Source of the DNA: Methylocystis sp. | GTDB taxonomy: Bacteria; Pseudomonadota; Alphaproteobacteria; Rhizobiales; Beijerinckiaceae | Reading direction: 5' to 3' | DNA length: 41,052 nt | Assembly (NCBI GenBank): GCA_016177005.1 | Contig: JACOWC010000055.1 | Coordinates: 1-41,052 of the forward strand | Shown here: one piece after another, positions 9,909 through 18,453 of the stretch | How positions within the stretch are numbered: position 1 is the first letter of the stretch | How the letters are laid out: every line of letters starts with the position of its first letter | Notes under the pieces: model-generated | The model's database searches: none | What the model saw: only the letters and a program-made list of their open reading frames with translations | What the model was told of the DNA's origin: nothing | Program-made: the position numbers and the translations under genes

Positions 9909-11109
9909 ATGACGCCGACGCGCTATTTGCATGGCTTCGGCAATGAATTTGAAAGCGAAGCCCTGCCGGGCGCGCTGCCGATCGGTCAGAATTCTCCGCA
10001 ACGATGCCCTTACGGCCTTTACGCCGAGCAATTGTCCGGTTCGGCGTTTACCGCGCCAAGACATCTCAACCGGCGCTCGTGGCTCTACCGCATTCGCCCC
10101 TCCGTCCTTCATGTCCGCGATCCTAAGGCGATTGCGCAAGCCTATTGGAAAACCCCGCCCTGCCGCGATGTTGGCGCGCCGCTCGGACAGTTGCGCTGGA
10201 GCGCGAGCGCGGTCGCCGGCGACGCCGGCTCCTTCATCGAGGGAATGCACACCATCGTGACGGCCGGCGATTGCGGGCTGAAAATCGGCATGGCGGCGCA
10301 TCTCTATCTCGCCGCCCAGTCGATGGAGGACGATTATTTCTACGACGCCGACGGCGAGCTGTTGATCGTCCCGCAGCTCGGCGAGCTACGCATCTTCACC
10401 GAGTTCGGCCTCATCGACTGCGCGCCGGGCGAGATCAGCGTCATCCCCAGAGGCGTGAAATTTCGGATTGAGCTTTCCGCAGGCCCCGCTCGCGGCTATG
10501 TCTGCGAAAACTACGGCGCGCCTTTTACATTGCCGCATCTCGGCGCGATCGGCGCAAACGGGCTCGCCAATCCGCGCGACTTCTTTACGCCGACCGCAGC
10601 ATTCGAAGACAAAGACAAGCCCTGCCGCCTCATGGTCAAATGGGGCGGAAGCTTCTATCGCTGCGAGATCGACCATTCGCCGCTCGACGTCGTCGCCTGG
10701 CACGGCGATTATGCGCCCTATAAATATGATCTGCGAAAATTCTGTCCCGTAGGCTCCTTGCTGTTCCGCGGAGCATACGTTCCGGCCTCCCTGGTATCAT
10801 TTGAACGTCATGAGCGAATTCATGGGATTGATTTACGGACGCTATGACGCGAAGCCGTCGGGCTTCGAGCCGGGCGGCATGTCGCTGCATAACGCCATGC
10901 TGCCGCATGGTCCGGACGCCGAAGCCTTCGAGCAGGCGTCGCAGGCGGATCTTGCCCCGGCGAAGATCGACGACGGGCTCGCCTTCATGTTCGAGTCTCG
11001 ATTGCCGTTCTATCCGACCGCTTTCGCCCTGTCGCTTGAAACCCTGCAGAAGGATTATGCGGATTGCTGGTCGGGATTGCGCCTTCATTTTACCGGCAAT
11101 GGACCGTGA
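9909..11109 (+). pseudogene. hmgA: Homogentisate 1,2-dioxygenase, interrupted by an apparent internal deletion (about 100 nt) with frameshift near 10774-10785
   Basis: ORF 9909-10847 matches the N-terminal 3/4 ([19 protein letters not shown]...[13 protein letters not shown]), then family homology resumes in another frame as ...[27 protein letters not shown]...LHFTGNGP to 11109. The conserved DHPDPSIFTVLTSPSE...FPERWLVA block is absent. Confidence 0.9.
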
Positions 11110-12125
11110 AGTTCGCGTCCCTGAAGAGCCGGCGCGACGGCGCGCTTGTCCTCGTCTCGCGCAATTTGTCGCGCGCCGTTGCGGCGGGCTTCATCGCGCC
11201 CACTTTGCAGTCGGCGATCGAAGACTGGGACGCGGTCGCGCCGGAGTTACTCGCGCTTGCGACGCGACTCGAATGCGGACTTCGCGAAAGCTTTCCCTTT
11301 CGCGAAGAGGACTGCGCCTCGCCGCTGCCGCGCGCCTATCAGTGGGCGGACGGCTCGGCCTATGTCAATCACGTCGCGCTCGTTCGCAAGGCGCGCGGCG
11401 CCGAGATGCCGGAGAGCTTTTGGACCGACCCGCTGATGTATCAGGGAGGCTCCGACGCCTTCCTTGGGCCGCGCGACGACATTCCCTTGCTGGACGAAAA
11501 GCACGAGCTCGATCTCGAGGCCGAGGTCGCCGTGGTCACCGACGACGTTCCGATGGGCGTATCGCCAGAGGAAGCGCACGGCCATATCAAGCTTATCCTG
11601 CTGGTCAATGACGTGACCCTGCGGGGACTGGTCGCGCCGGAGCTTGCCAAGGGCTTTGGTTTTTTCCAGTCAAAGCCCGCGTCCGCTTTTTCACCCGTCG
11701 CCGTGACGCCCGACGAGCTTGGCGACGCTTGGGACGGCGGCCGGCTCTCGCTGCCGCTCCGCTCTTTCGTCAATGGCGCGCCGCTCGGCCGGCCCGACGC
11801 CGGAAAGGACATGACCTTCGACTTTCCGCGCCTCATCGCCCACGCCGCGAGAACCAGGACGCTTGGCGCCGGAACGATCATCGGCTCCGGCACGGTGTCC
11901 AACCGCGGCGCCGATGGCGGACCCGGCAGGCCGATCGCGCAGGGCGGAGACGGTTACTCCTGCATCGCCGAGCAGCGCGTCGTGGAGAAACTCATCGAGG
12001 GCGCGCCGCACACGCCTTTCCTGAAGGCTGGCGATGTGGTGCGAATCGAGATGCGCGACGCCGACGGGCGCTCGATTTTCGGCGCCATCGAGCAACGGGT
12101 GGCGAACTTGGGCCGACAATCTTAG
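11106..12125 (+). CDS. fahA: Fumarylacetoacetase (fumarylacetoacetate hydrolase family)
   Basis: [50 protein letters not shown] start overlaps the hmgA stop (GTGA). Confidence 0.88.
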   Translation: MKFASLKSRRDGALVLVSRNLSRAVAAGFIAPTLQSAIEDWDAVAPELLALATRLECGLRESFPFREEDCASPLPRAYQWADGSAYVNHVALVRKARGAEMPESFWTDPLMYQGGSDAFLGPRDDIPLLDEKHELDLEAEVAVVTDDVPMGVSPEEAHGHIKLILLVNDVTLRGLVAPELAKGFGFFQSKPASAFSPVAVTPDELGDAWDGGRLSLPLRSFVNGAPLGRPDAGKDMTFDFPRLIAHAARTRTLGAGTIIGSGTVSNRGADGGPGRPIAQGGDGYSCIAEQRVVEKLIEGAPHTPFLKAGDVVRIEMRDADGRSIFGAIEQRVANLGRQS

Positions 12126-13000
12126 GCGCGCCGCTTGGCGCGAAAATAGTGGAAATCCCCGCGCGAGATGATGCGATCTCCCGGCGCCAGCTCATGTGCG
12201 GCGAAGTCCGAAGCGTTGCGCAGCCGATCATAGATCGGACCAAAGTCCTGATAGGCGTCGGCGAGAAGCTTCTCGAAGCTTTCGATGACGAAATAAGTCT
12301 GCTGAAAGTCGCTGATGATGTAATTCGTCCGCATGACGCGTTCGAGGTCGAAGGCGACGCGGTTCGGCGACGAGTCTTCCAGCGAAAAGATCGTTTCCGA
12401 AGGCGAGGACATGATTCCGGCCCCAAAAATGCGGAGTCCCGCCGGCGTTTCGATCAGCCCGAACTCGATCGTATACCAGTAAAGCCGCGCGAGATTGTGG
12501 AGCTGGTCGCGCGCCAGCGCCCGTTGGCCGCCCTTGCCGTAAGCTTCGAGAAAACGCGCATAGGCAGGATTGGCGAGAAGCGGCACATGGCCGAAGACGT
12601 CATGGAAGACGTCGGGCTCCTGCAAATATTCGAGCTCCGACTCCGGCCGAATGAACGCGCCGGCGGGAAAGCGCCGGTTGGCGAGATGATCGAAGAAGGC
12701 GTCATCGGGAATGAGCCCCGCCACCGGGACAACGCTCCAGCCGGTCATCGCCCCCAATCTGCGGCTCAAATCGGCGAAATCCGGAATGCCGGAGCGCGAC
12801 AGTTCGAGCTTCCGCTTTGCTTCCAGGAAGTCGTCGCAGGCTCGGCCAGGCAAGAGCTTCGCCTGGCGGGCGAACAGCCTGTTCCAGCGATCGTGCTCCG
12901 CGTCGCTGTAGGAGGCCCAGTTCTGATCAATCGTCCAGTCCGCCCGTCGCGGCGCCTGCGCATATCGATTCTTGTCTTGGCTCGTGAGCTGCAGTCCCAT
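12122..13000 (-). CDS. phhA: Phenylalanine 4-monooxygenase
   Basis: EPDVFHDVFGHVPLLANPAYARFLEAYG iron-ligand region, LYWYTIEFGLIETPAGLRIFGAGIMSSPSET. ORF extends upstream to 13189; ATG at 13000 (MGLQLTSQDKNRY) preferred. Confidence 0.93.
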   Translation of the reverse strand: MGLQLTSQDKNRYAQAPRRADWTIDQNWASYSDAEHDRWNRLFARQAKLLPGRACDDFLEAKRKLELSRSGIPDFADLSRRLGAMTGWSVVPVAGLIPDDAFFDHLANRRFPAGAFIRPESELEYLQEPDVFHDVFGHVPLLANPAYARFLEAYGKGGQRALARDQLHNLARLYWYTIEFGLIETPAGLRIFGAGIMSSPSETIFSLEDSSPNRVAFDLERVMRTNYIISDFQQTYFVIESFEKLLADAYQDFGPIYDRLRNASDFAAHELAPGDRIISRGDFHYFRAKRRA

Positions 13001-13127
13001 CGCGGTCGTCCGTCGTGGAAGCCGTCTCTCTTCAACATATAGGCGCGCAGCGCCATCTTGCGAGATGACATTGCGTCGCCCGCCGTAGCGAGATGACTTC
13101 GCGCGGACGCGCCTTAGATGAACGAAC

Positions 13128-14526
13128 ATGGAAGAGCTTTGGCATTTTATCGGCGGACGCCGGGTCAGGGGAAAGTCCGGCCGGTTCACCGACGCCTATG
13201 AGCCGATGACCGGCGCGGCGATCTCGCGCGTGCCGCTCGCCGGCCGCGAAGAGGTCCGCGAGGCGGTCGAAAACGCTGTCGCGGCGCAGCGCGAATGGGC
13301 GGCGGTCAATCCGCAACGCAGAGCCCGCGTGCTAATGAAATTCGTCGATCTCGTCGCGCGCGAGAAGGAAAGGCTTGCGGCGATACTCGCGCGCGAGCAC
13401 GGCAAGACGCTTGCCGACGCGATGGGCGAGATTCAGCGCGGCGTCGAGGTCGTCGAATTTTGCGTCGGCGTTCCGCATCTGATGAAGGGCGAATTTACCG
13501 ATTCGGCGACGGCGGGCTTTGACGTCTATTCGATGCGCCAGCCGCTCGGCGTCGTCGCCGGCATTACGCCCGCCCTTGTTTCTGGCCGAACTGATGCTCG
13601 AAGCCGGCTTGCCGGCGGGCGTGCTTAATGTCGTCAACGGCGACAAGGGGGCGGTCGATGCGCTGCTGGAAGAGCCGCGAGTCAAAGCCATCGGCTTTGT
13701 CGGCTCCACGCCCGTCGCCGAATATGTTTATGCGCGCGGCGCTGCGCATGGAAAGCGCGTGCAATGTTTCGGCGGCGCAAAAAACCACATGGTGATCATG
13801 CCTGACGCCGACATGGATCAGGCCGTCGACGCTTTGGTGGGCGCCGCCTATGGGTCGGGCGGCGAGCGATGCATGGCGATCTCGGTCGCCGTGCCGGTCG
13901 GCGAAGAAACCGCCGACGCGCTTGTCGCTCGGCTGGAGCCCCGCGTCGAAAATCTACGCGTCGGCCCTTCGACCGATCCTTCGGCAGATTTCGGCCCGCT
14001 GATCACACGCGCGCATTTGGAGCGGGTCAAAGATTACGTCGCTCTCGGCGTCACGGAGGGCGCAAAACTGCGCGTCGATGGCCGCGGCTTCAAGATGCAA
14101 GGCTATGAGAACGGCTTTTACATGGGCGGGTGCCTTTTCGACGACGTGCGGCCACAGATGCGGATCTACAAGGAGGAAATCTTCGGCCCTGTGCTCTCCG
14201 TCGTGCGCGCGCGCGGCTTCGACGAGGCGCTGTCGCTTGCGAGCAACCACGAATTTGGCAATGGCGTCGCGATTTTCACCCGCGACGGCGATGCGGCGCG
14301 CGAATTCGCCTCTCGCGTCGAAATCGGCATGGTCGGCGTCAATGTGCCGATTCCGACGCCTCTCGCCTATTACACCTTCGGCGGCTGGAAGCGATCGATG
14401 TTCGGCGATCTCAATCAGCACGGGCCTGACGCCATTCGCTTCTATACAAAGACCAAGACGGTCGCGTCGCGATGGCCTGGCGGCGTCAGGACGGGCGCGA
14501 GTTTCGTCATGCCGACCTTGTCTTAA
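13128..14526 (+). pseudogene. mmsA: Methylmalonate-semialdehyde dehydrogenase (CoA-acylating), interrupted by an apparent internal deletion (about 98 nt) with frameshift near 13566-13576
   Basis: N-terminal ORF ...GFDVYSMRQPLGVVAGITP (13128-) breaks, then PLFLAELMLEAGLPAGVLNVVNGDK...GGERCMAISVAVPVG...FYTKTKTVASRWPGG continues in another frame. The expected FNFPAMVPMWMFPVA..GNTFVLKPSERDPS block is missing. Confidence 0.9.
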
Positions 14527-14529
14527 GCG

Positions 14530-15420
14530 ATGATGCGCGCGGCCTTCATCGGTCTCGGCAATATGGGGCGGCCCATGGCGGCGGCGCTTGCGCGCGCCGG
14601 CGTCGAGACGCGGGGATTCGACCTTAATGCGTCGCTGATCGAAGCCGCCGCTCAGGATGGCGTCGTCGCCGCCAAATCCTTGCGCGAGGCGATCGACGGC
14701 GCCGAAGTCGCCATCACCATGCTGCAGAGCGGCGATCAGACGCTTGCCGTCTGGCGCGAAATGGCGCCGCAAGCGCGCGGCAAGCTGCTGATCGACTGCT
14801 CAACGATCGACGTCGAAAGCGCGCGCGCCGCGCATCGTCTCGCGCAAGACAGCGGCGCGCTCTCGGTCGACGCGCCGGTATCGGGCGGCGTCGCCGGCGC
14901 GAAAGCGGCGACGCTGACGTTCATGTGCGGCGGCGCGGCGGAGGCGTTCTCGGCGGCGAAGCCGATTCTCGAACATATGGGCGCGCATGTGCTTCATTGC
15001 GGCGGCGCCGGCGTGGGGCAGGCGGCGAAAATCTGCAATAATCTCATGCTCGGCGTCACCATGATCGCGACGGCCGAAGCGTTCGTTCTCGCCGAAAAGC
15101 TCGGACTGTCGCATCGGGCGCTGTTCGACGCTGCGTCGATCTCCTCGGGCCAGTCCTGGTCGCTCACGAGCTATTGTCCGGCGCCGAAGTTGGTCCCAAC
15201 GTCTCCCGCGAACAATGACTACAGGCCAGGCTTCATGACCGCCCTGATGCTGAAGGACTTAAGGCTTGCGCAGGAAGCCGCCGCTCGCGCGGGCGCGGCC
15301 TCGCCGCTCGGCGCCGCAGCGACTCAGCTCTATGCCCTGCATCAGGCCGCGGGCCAAGGCGACGCGGATTTTTCGAGCATCATCAGGTTGATCCGGGGCA
15401 AACCGAGTGAACGGAGTTAA
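14530..15420 (+). CDS. mmsB: 3-hydroxyisobutyrate dehydrogenase
   Basis: FIGLGNMGRPMA NAD-binding start, DAPVSGGVAGAKAATLTFMCGG, KICNNLMLGVTMIATAEAFVLAEKLGL. Confidence 0.93.
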   Translation: MMRAAFIGLGNMGRPMAAALARAGVETRGFDLNASLIEAAAQDGVVAAKSLREAIDGAEVAITMLQSGDQTLAVWREMAPQARGKLLIDCSTIDVESARAAHRLAQDSGALSVDAPVSGGVAGAKAATLTFMCGGAAEAFSAAKPILEHMGAHVLHCGGAGVGQAAKICNNLMLGVTMIATAEAFVLAEKLGLSHRALFDAASISSGQSWSLTSYCPAPKLVPTSPANNDYRPGFMTALMLKDLRLAQEAAARAGAASPLGAAATQLYALHQAAGQGDADFSSIIRLIRGKPSERS

Positions 15421-15488
15421 TCTTGATGTTGAAACAAAGGCGACATAGCGTTCTCGGATAATCGCGCCGCTGGTTCAGTTGGAGATCT

Positions 15489-15554
15489 TTCCCACGTCCT
15501 TAATGTTCCCACGTCCTTAATGTTCCCACGTCCTTAATGTTCCCACGTCCTTAA
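15489..15554. repeat. 17-bp tandem repeat, about 3.8 copies of CCCACGTCCTTAATGTT, directly upstream of the DUF4331 gene
   Basis: Perfect units at 15491-15507, 15508-15524, 15525-15541 and partial 15542-15554, ending 12 nt before the ATG at 15567. Confidence 0.97.
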
Positions 15555-15566
15555 AGGAGACGACAC

Positions 15567-16574
15567 ATGTCGAATCATTTCACCGGCCTCAGTCTCGGTC
15601 CGCCGCTTGGCGATCAGAGATTGGACTTGTGCGATCTCTATGCCTTCCAATCGCCAAGCGATCCGTCTCGGACGGCGATCATCCTCAACGCCAATCCCTC
15701 TTTCGACGAGTTTCATCCCGACGCCATCTACCGGCTCAACATCGACAATGACGGGGATTGCCTGACGGATATCGCCATCAGCTATGTGTTTTCGCCAAAG
15801 CAAAACGGCAGGCAGACCTTCGACGTCCTTTTAGCGCGCGGCGCAAAGTCGCATTCTCCCGCACCCGTCGGCGAAAAGATCGTGTCGGGCGCCGAAGTTT
15901 CCTTTGGTCCAAAGCCGAATATCGTGCGGTCAGGCGATTTCGCCTTTTTCGCCGGCGTGCGCAGCGACGCCTTCTTTTTCGACTACGACGGCATTCTCGC
16001 GCTCTTCGACACGTCCGGGGGCAGAAACTTCACCGCGCCACATCTTGGCGGCAAATCTCCCTGGACAGGCAAGGATTCGAACACTGAGGCCAATGTGCTT
16101 TCGACCGTGGTCGAAATGCCGACGAGCGCTCTTGGCGGCGCTCCGGGCGTCAGAATTTGGGGCCGGTGCAGCGTGCGTCGCAACGGCGAACTCGTTCATG
16201 TCGATCGCGCCGGCCACCCATCGGTCAGCAGTTTCTTCAACACCGACGAAACAAAGGAAGAGTATAACGCCAGCGAACCCGTGAACGACCGCAAGCGCTG
16301 GCTTGAACAGTTCATCCATCTGATGGGCCATACCGGCAATTACACGCGGGACGAGGCGATCGCCGCGATCGACGAACACGGCATTCTGCCCGACATGCTG
16401 AGCTTCGATCCCACAAAGCCTGCGGGCTACCCAAACGGCCGCACCTTCGCCGACGATGTCATCAATTTTCGGCTGTCATTTCTCTCAAAGGGCGACATCC
16501 CCCCGGATGGGCTGAAGCCGCACGCCGATACTTTGCAAGAATTCCCTTACATCGGAACGCCGCATCAAAAATGA
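15567..16574 (+). CDS. DUF4331-like protein of unknown function
   Basis: Start MSNHFTGLSLGPPLGDQRLDLCDLYAFQSPSDPSRTAIILNANP and internal pattern recalled from DUF4331 proteins; AAAGGAGA ribosome-binding site at 15553-15560. Confidence 0.8.
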   Translation: MSNHFTGLSLGPPLGDQRLDLCDLYAFQSPSDPSRTAIILNANPSFDEFHPDAIYRLNIDNDGDCLTDIAISYVFSPKQNGRQTFDVLLARGAKSHSPAPVGEKIVSGAEVSFGPKPNIVRSGDFAFFAGVRSDAFFFDYDGILALFDTSGGRNFTAPHLGGKSPWTGKDSNTEANVLSTVVEMPTSALGGAPGVRIWGRCSVRRNGELVHVDRAGHPSVSSFFNTDETKEEYNASEPVNDRKRWLEQFIHLMGHTGNYTRDEAIAAIDEHGILPDMLSFDPTKPAGYPNGRTFADDVINFRLSFLSKGDIPPDGLKPHADTLQEFPYIGTPHQK

Positions 16575-16596
16575 AATCACGGCCGCAAAAAGGAAC

Positions 16597-16617
16597 GGGC
16601 GCGCAGGCGGCGCGCCC
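16597..16617. terminator. Possible bidirectional hairpin between convergent genes
   Basis: Perfect GGGCGCGC-AGGCG-GCGCGCCC stem-loop between DUF4331 (+) and DUF992 (-) genes; no clear U-tract. Confidence 0.4.
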
Positions 16618-16646
16618 AGTGTTGCCGCCCGTTGCGCAGACCGAGT

Positions 16647-17189
16647 TTACCGATGGTGGCGGGATTTCTTGGGCGCGGGGCCGGGCGGCGGGGGCGGCGG
16701 CGTCACCGGCATATATTGCAGACTGACATTGCCGATGCCGGCGGAGACGTTGAGCCCTGTCCCCAGCGAGACGGAAACGGGCTGCAAAGAGATCGTCTTG
16801 TTGGAGCCGCCGACAAGGACGGCTGCGCCGGCGCCGGCGCCGACCGCGGCTGATCCTTCCGCGCCGATATAGTCTCCGGCCAGCGCGCCGGGCTGGATGC
16901 TATTTGTGGCGGCGAGAACCGTCCAAATCATTTGGCCCGGACCGCTGATGCCGATATTGGCGCCGACGTTGGTCAGTCTGCCGATGTAATGCTGGGGCGG
17001 ATTGCCCTGAGCGTCCGTGTAAACGCAGTCGAGCGCCTGGTTTTCTATGATGATCATGCCGACTCCGCCGGAGAGATGGCAGAGAAGGGCGCCGACTTGC
17101 ACCGATTGAGCCATGACGGCGCCGGGCGCGAGCGCGATGGCGAAGGACATCGCAGAAAACGCGCGTCCGAGCGAAAAGCGAAACATCAT
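16647..17189 (-). CDS. DUF992-like exported protein with Pro-rich/basic C-terminus
   Basis: Signal-peptide-like N-terminus (FRFSLGRAFSAMSFAIALAPGAVMAQS), then QVGALLCHLSGGVGMIIIENQALDCVYT...YIGRLTNVGANIGISGPGQMIWTVLA; ends PPPPPPGPAPKKSRHHR. Start at 17189 preferred over 17324. Confidence 0.8.
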   Translation of the reverse strand: MMFRFSLGRAFSAMSFAIALAPGAVMAQSVQVGALLCHLSGGVGMIIIENQALDCVYTDAQGNPPQHYIGRLTNVGANIGISGPGQMIWTVLAATNSIQPGALAGDYIGAEGSAAVGAGAGAAVLVGGSNKTISLQPVSVSLGTGLNVSAGIGNVSLQYMPVTPPPPPPGPAPKKSRHHR

Positions 17190-17610
17190 TGATCTCCATT
17201 GATGGTTGCGGAATCTACCGCGCCGGCGGAACTGTAAAGGCGAAAGGCGCAAAAGATAAGCCTGTAGCGAACCCCCTGGGCCGCCGCGGAATTTTTGCAC
17301 ACAGCCGAATTGCGGCGGCATCAATGCGCCGGCGTGGAGGCGCGGGCGCCGAGCCGGTCCCGGCGCAAGAAAAAGGCGCGCGGGAGGATGATCGCCGCAA
17401 TGAACGTCGGCGCAACGAAAGCGTCGACGTAAGGCAATATTGTTGCTCGCGGCTTGCCGGGTCGGACGAAGGCGGAACGGTCCTGCTTGTCATCGACGTC
17501 AGCGCGCCTACCTTGAAACAGGAGGCGGCCGCCAGCGCGCGGAAGCCCAAAAGGAGCGGCTCGCGACCTTGGATGTAAAGGCGCGAGCCGTTTTCTCGAA
17601 TGGTTATCCG

Positions 17611-17727
17611 CTAGAGCAGGTTCCGAAAAAGTTGACAGACTTTTTCGATGAGAACCTGCTCCAACGTTTTAATTTTGAGCGATTCCTTATCGATCACATG
17701 ATTCCATGTGATCGGGAAGCGCTCTAG
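17611..17727. repeat. Palindromic intergenic element with inverted ends CTAGAGC...GCTCTAG and two internal stem-loops
   Basis: GAGCAGGTTC/GAACCTGCTC enclosing GAAAAAGT/ACTTTTTC, followed by GATCACATG-ATTC-CATGTGATC, closed by GCTCTAG. Confidence 0.8.
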
Positions 17728-18218
17728 GGATTGGGCGCTCCGGCAGGCGCGATGTTGAGACGCGGATCGTCTTTTGGACTGTAATAGTCGATCTTCCAGG
17801 GGCCGGTCGCGTTGATCTGAAGAACTGAGTCCTCATCGACAAACACGTAATGCAGGACGCCGGCAGGCATTAAAATAAAGCTGCCGGCAGGAAGCTTTTC
17901 AACGCTGGCGCGGTCGGCTGTTTGCCCTCTGCCGAAGCTGAAGGCGCCCGAGATAATCGTCACGAACTCCGCCGTGGGATGCGTATGCGGCGGAACGCGA
18001 TAGCCTTTTTGAGCCTTGATGCGAATGACGAAATCCCCTTCCTGGGTCGGATCGCCATACAGCACCGCCATTTCGGCCCCGCCCGGCAGCGAGGTCGGCG
18101 CCGGCGCCCATTTGATGGCGCCCGGAAGAAATGCGCGATGCGCGTCGACAGCTCCGCCCTGGGCCATTCCGCCGAAAGCAAGCAGCCCGGCGCATATGAG
18201 TCCTAATCTTGGTTTCAT
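17724..18218 (-). CDS. Exported cupin-domain protein
   Basis: Signal-like N-terminus MKPRLGLICAGLLAFGGMAQGGAVDA; cupin pattern VPPHTHPTAEFVTIISGAFSFGRG...LPAGSFILMPAGVLHYVF. ATG at 18218 with GGGAGAG upstream; ORF runs to 18293. Confidence 0.82.
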   Translation of the reverse strand: MKPRLGLICAGLLAFGGMAQGGAVDAHRAFLPGAIKWAPAPTSLPGGAEMAVLYGDPTQEGDFVIRIKAQKGYRVPPHTHPTAEFVTIISGAFSFGRGQTADRASVEKLPAGSFILMPAGVLHYVFVDEDSVLQINATGPWKIDYYSPKDDPRLNIAPAGAPNP

Positions 18219-18302
18219 CGGTCTCTCCCGTCGCACGCTTGTCTTCTTGAGCGTCGCCGGACTCGTGTCGGCGCCGCTCGCAGATCGACACATATAGGGC
18301 GC

Positions 18303-18413
18303 TAGATCACGCTGCGTTCAGGCGGACTCGCCTGAACGCAGATAACGTGATCGATTCTAATGGTTCAGAGCGCGCTTTACGCGAAAAACCGGTTCCCACT
18401 TTTTCTGCGCGAC
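18303..18413. repeat. Second, different palindromic intergenic element
   Basis: Perfect 12-bp stem TGCGTTCAGGCG-GACT-CGCCTGAACGCA (18313-18340) inside GATCACG/CGTGATC, followed by GCGCGCTTTACGCGAAAAACCGGTTCCCACTTTTTCTGCGC, a motif I associate with dispersed repeats in Hyphomicrobiales genomes. Confidence 0.75.
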
Positions 18414-18453
18414 CGCAACCTGAAGCGGGGAAATTGAGAACGGGCGCGACTAA

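Noticed and set aside
15491-15554. Considered a CRISPR array for the 17-bp repeats
   Set aside because: Units are directly adjacent with no spacers and too short for CRISPR repeats.
17189-17578. ORFs on both strands in the gap between the DUF992 and cupin genes; a minus frame reads PYVDAFVAPTFIAAIILPRAFFLRRD
   Set aside because: A hydrophobic stretch hints at a decayed membrane protein gene, but no start, length or family support.
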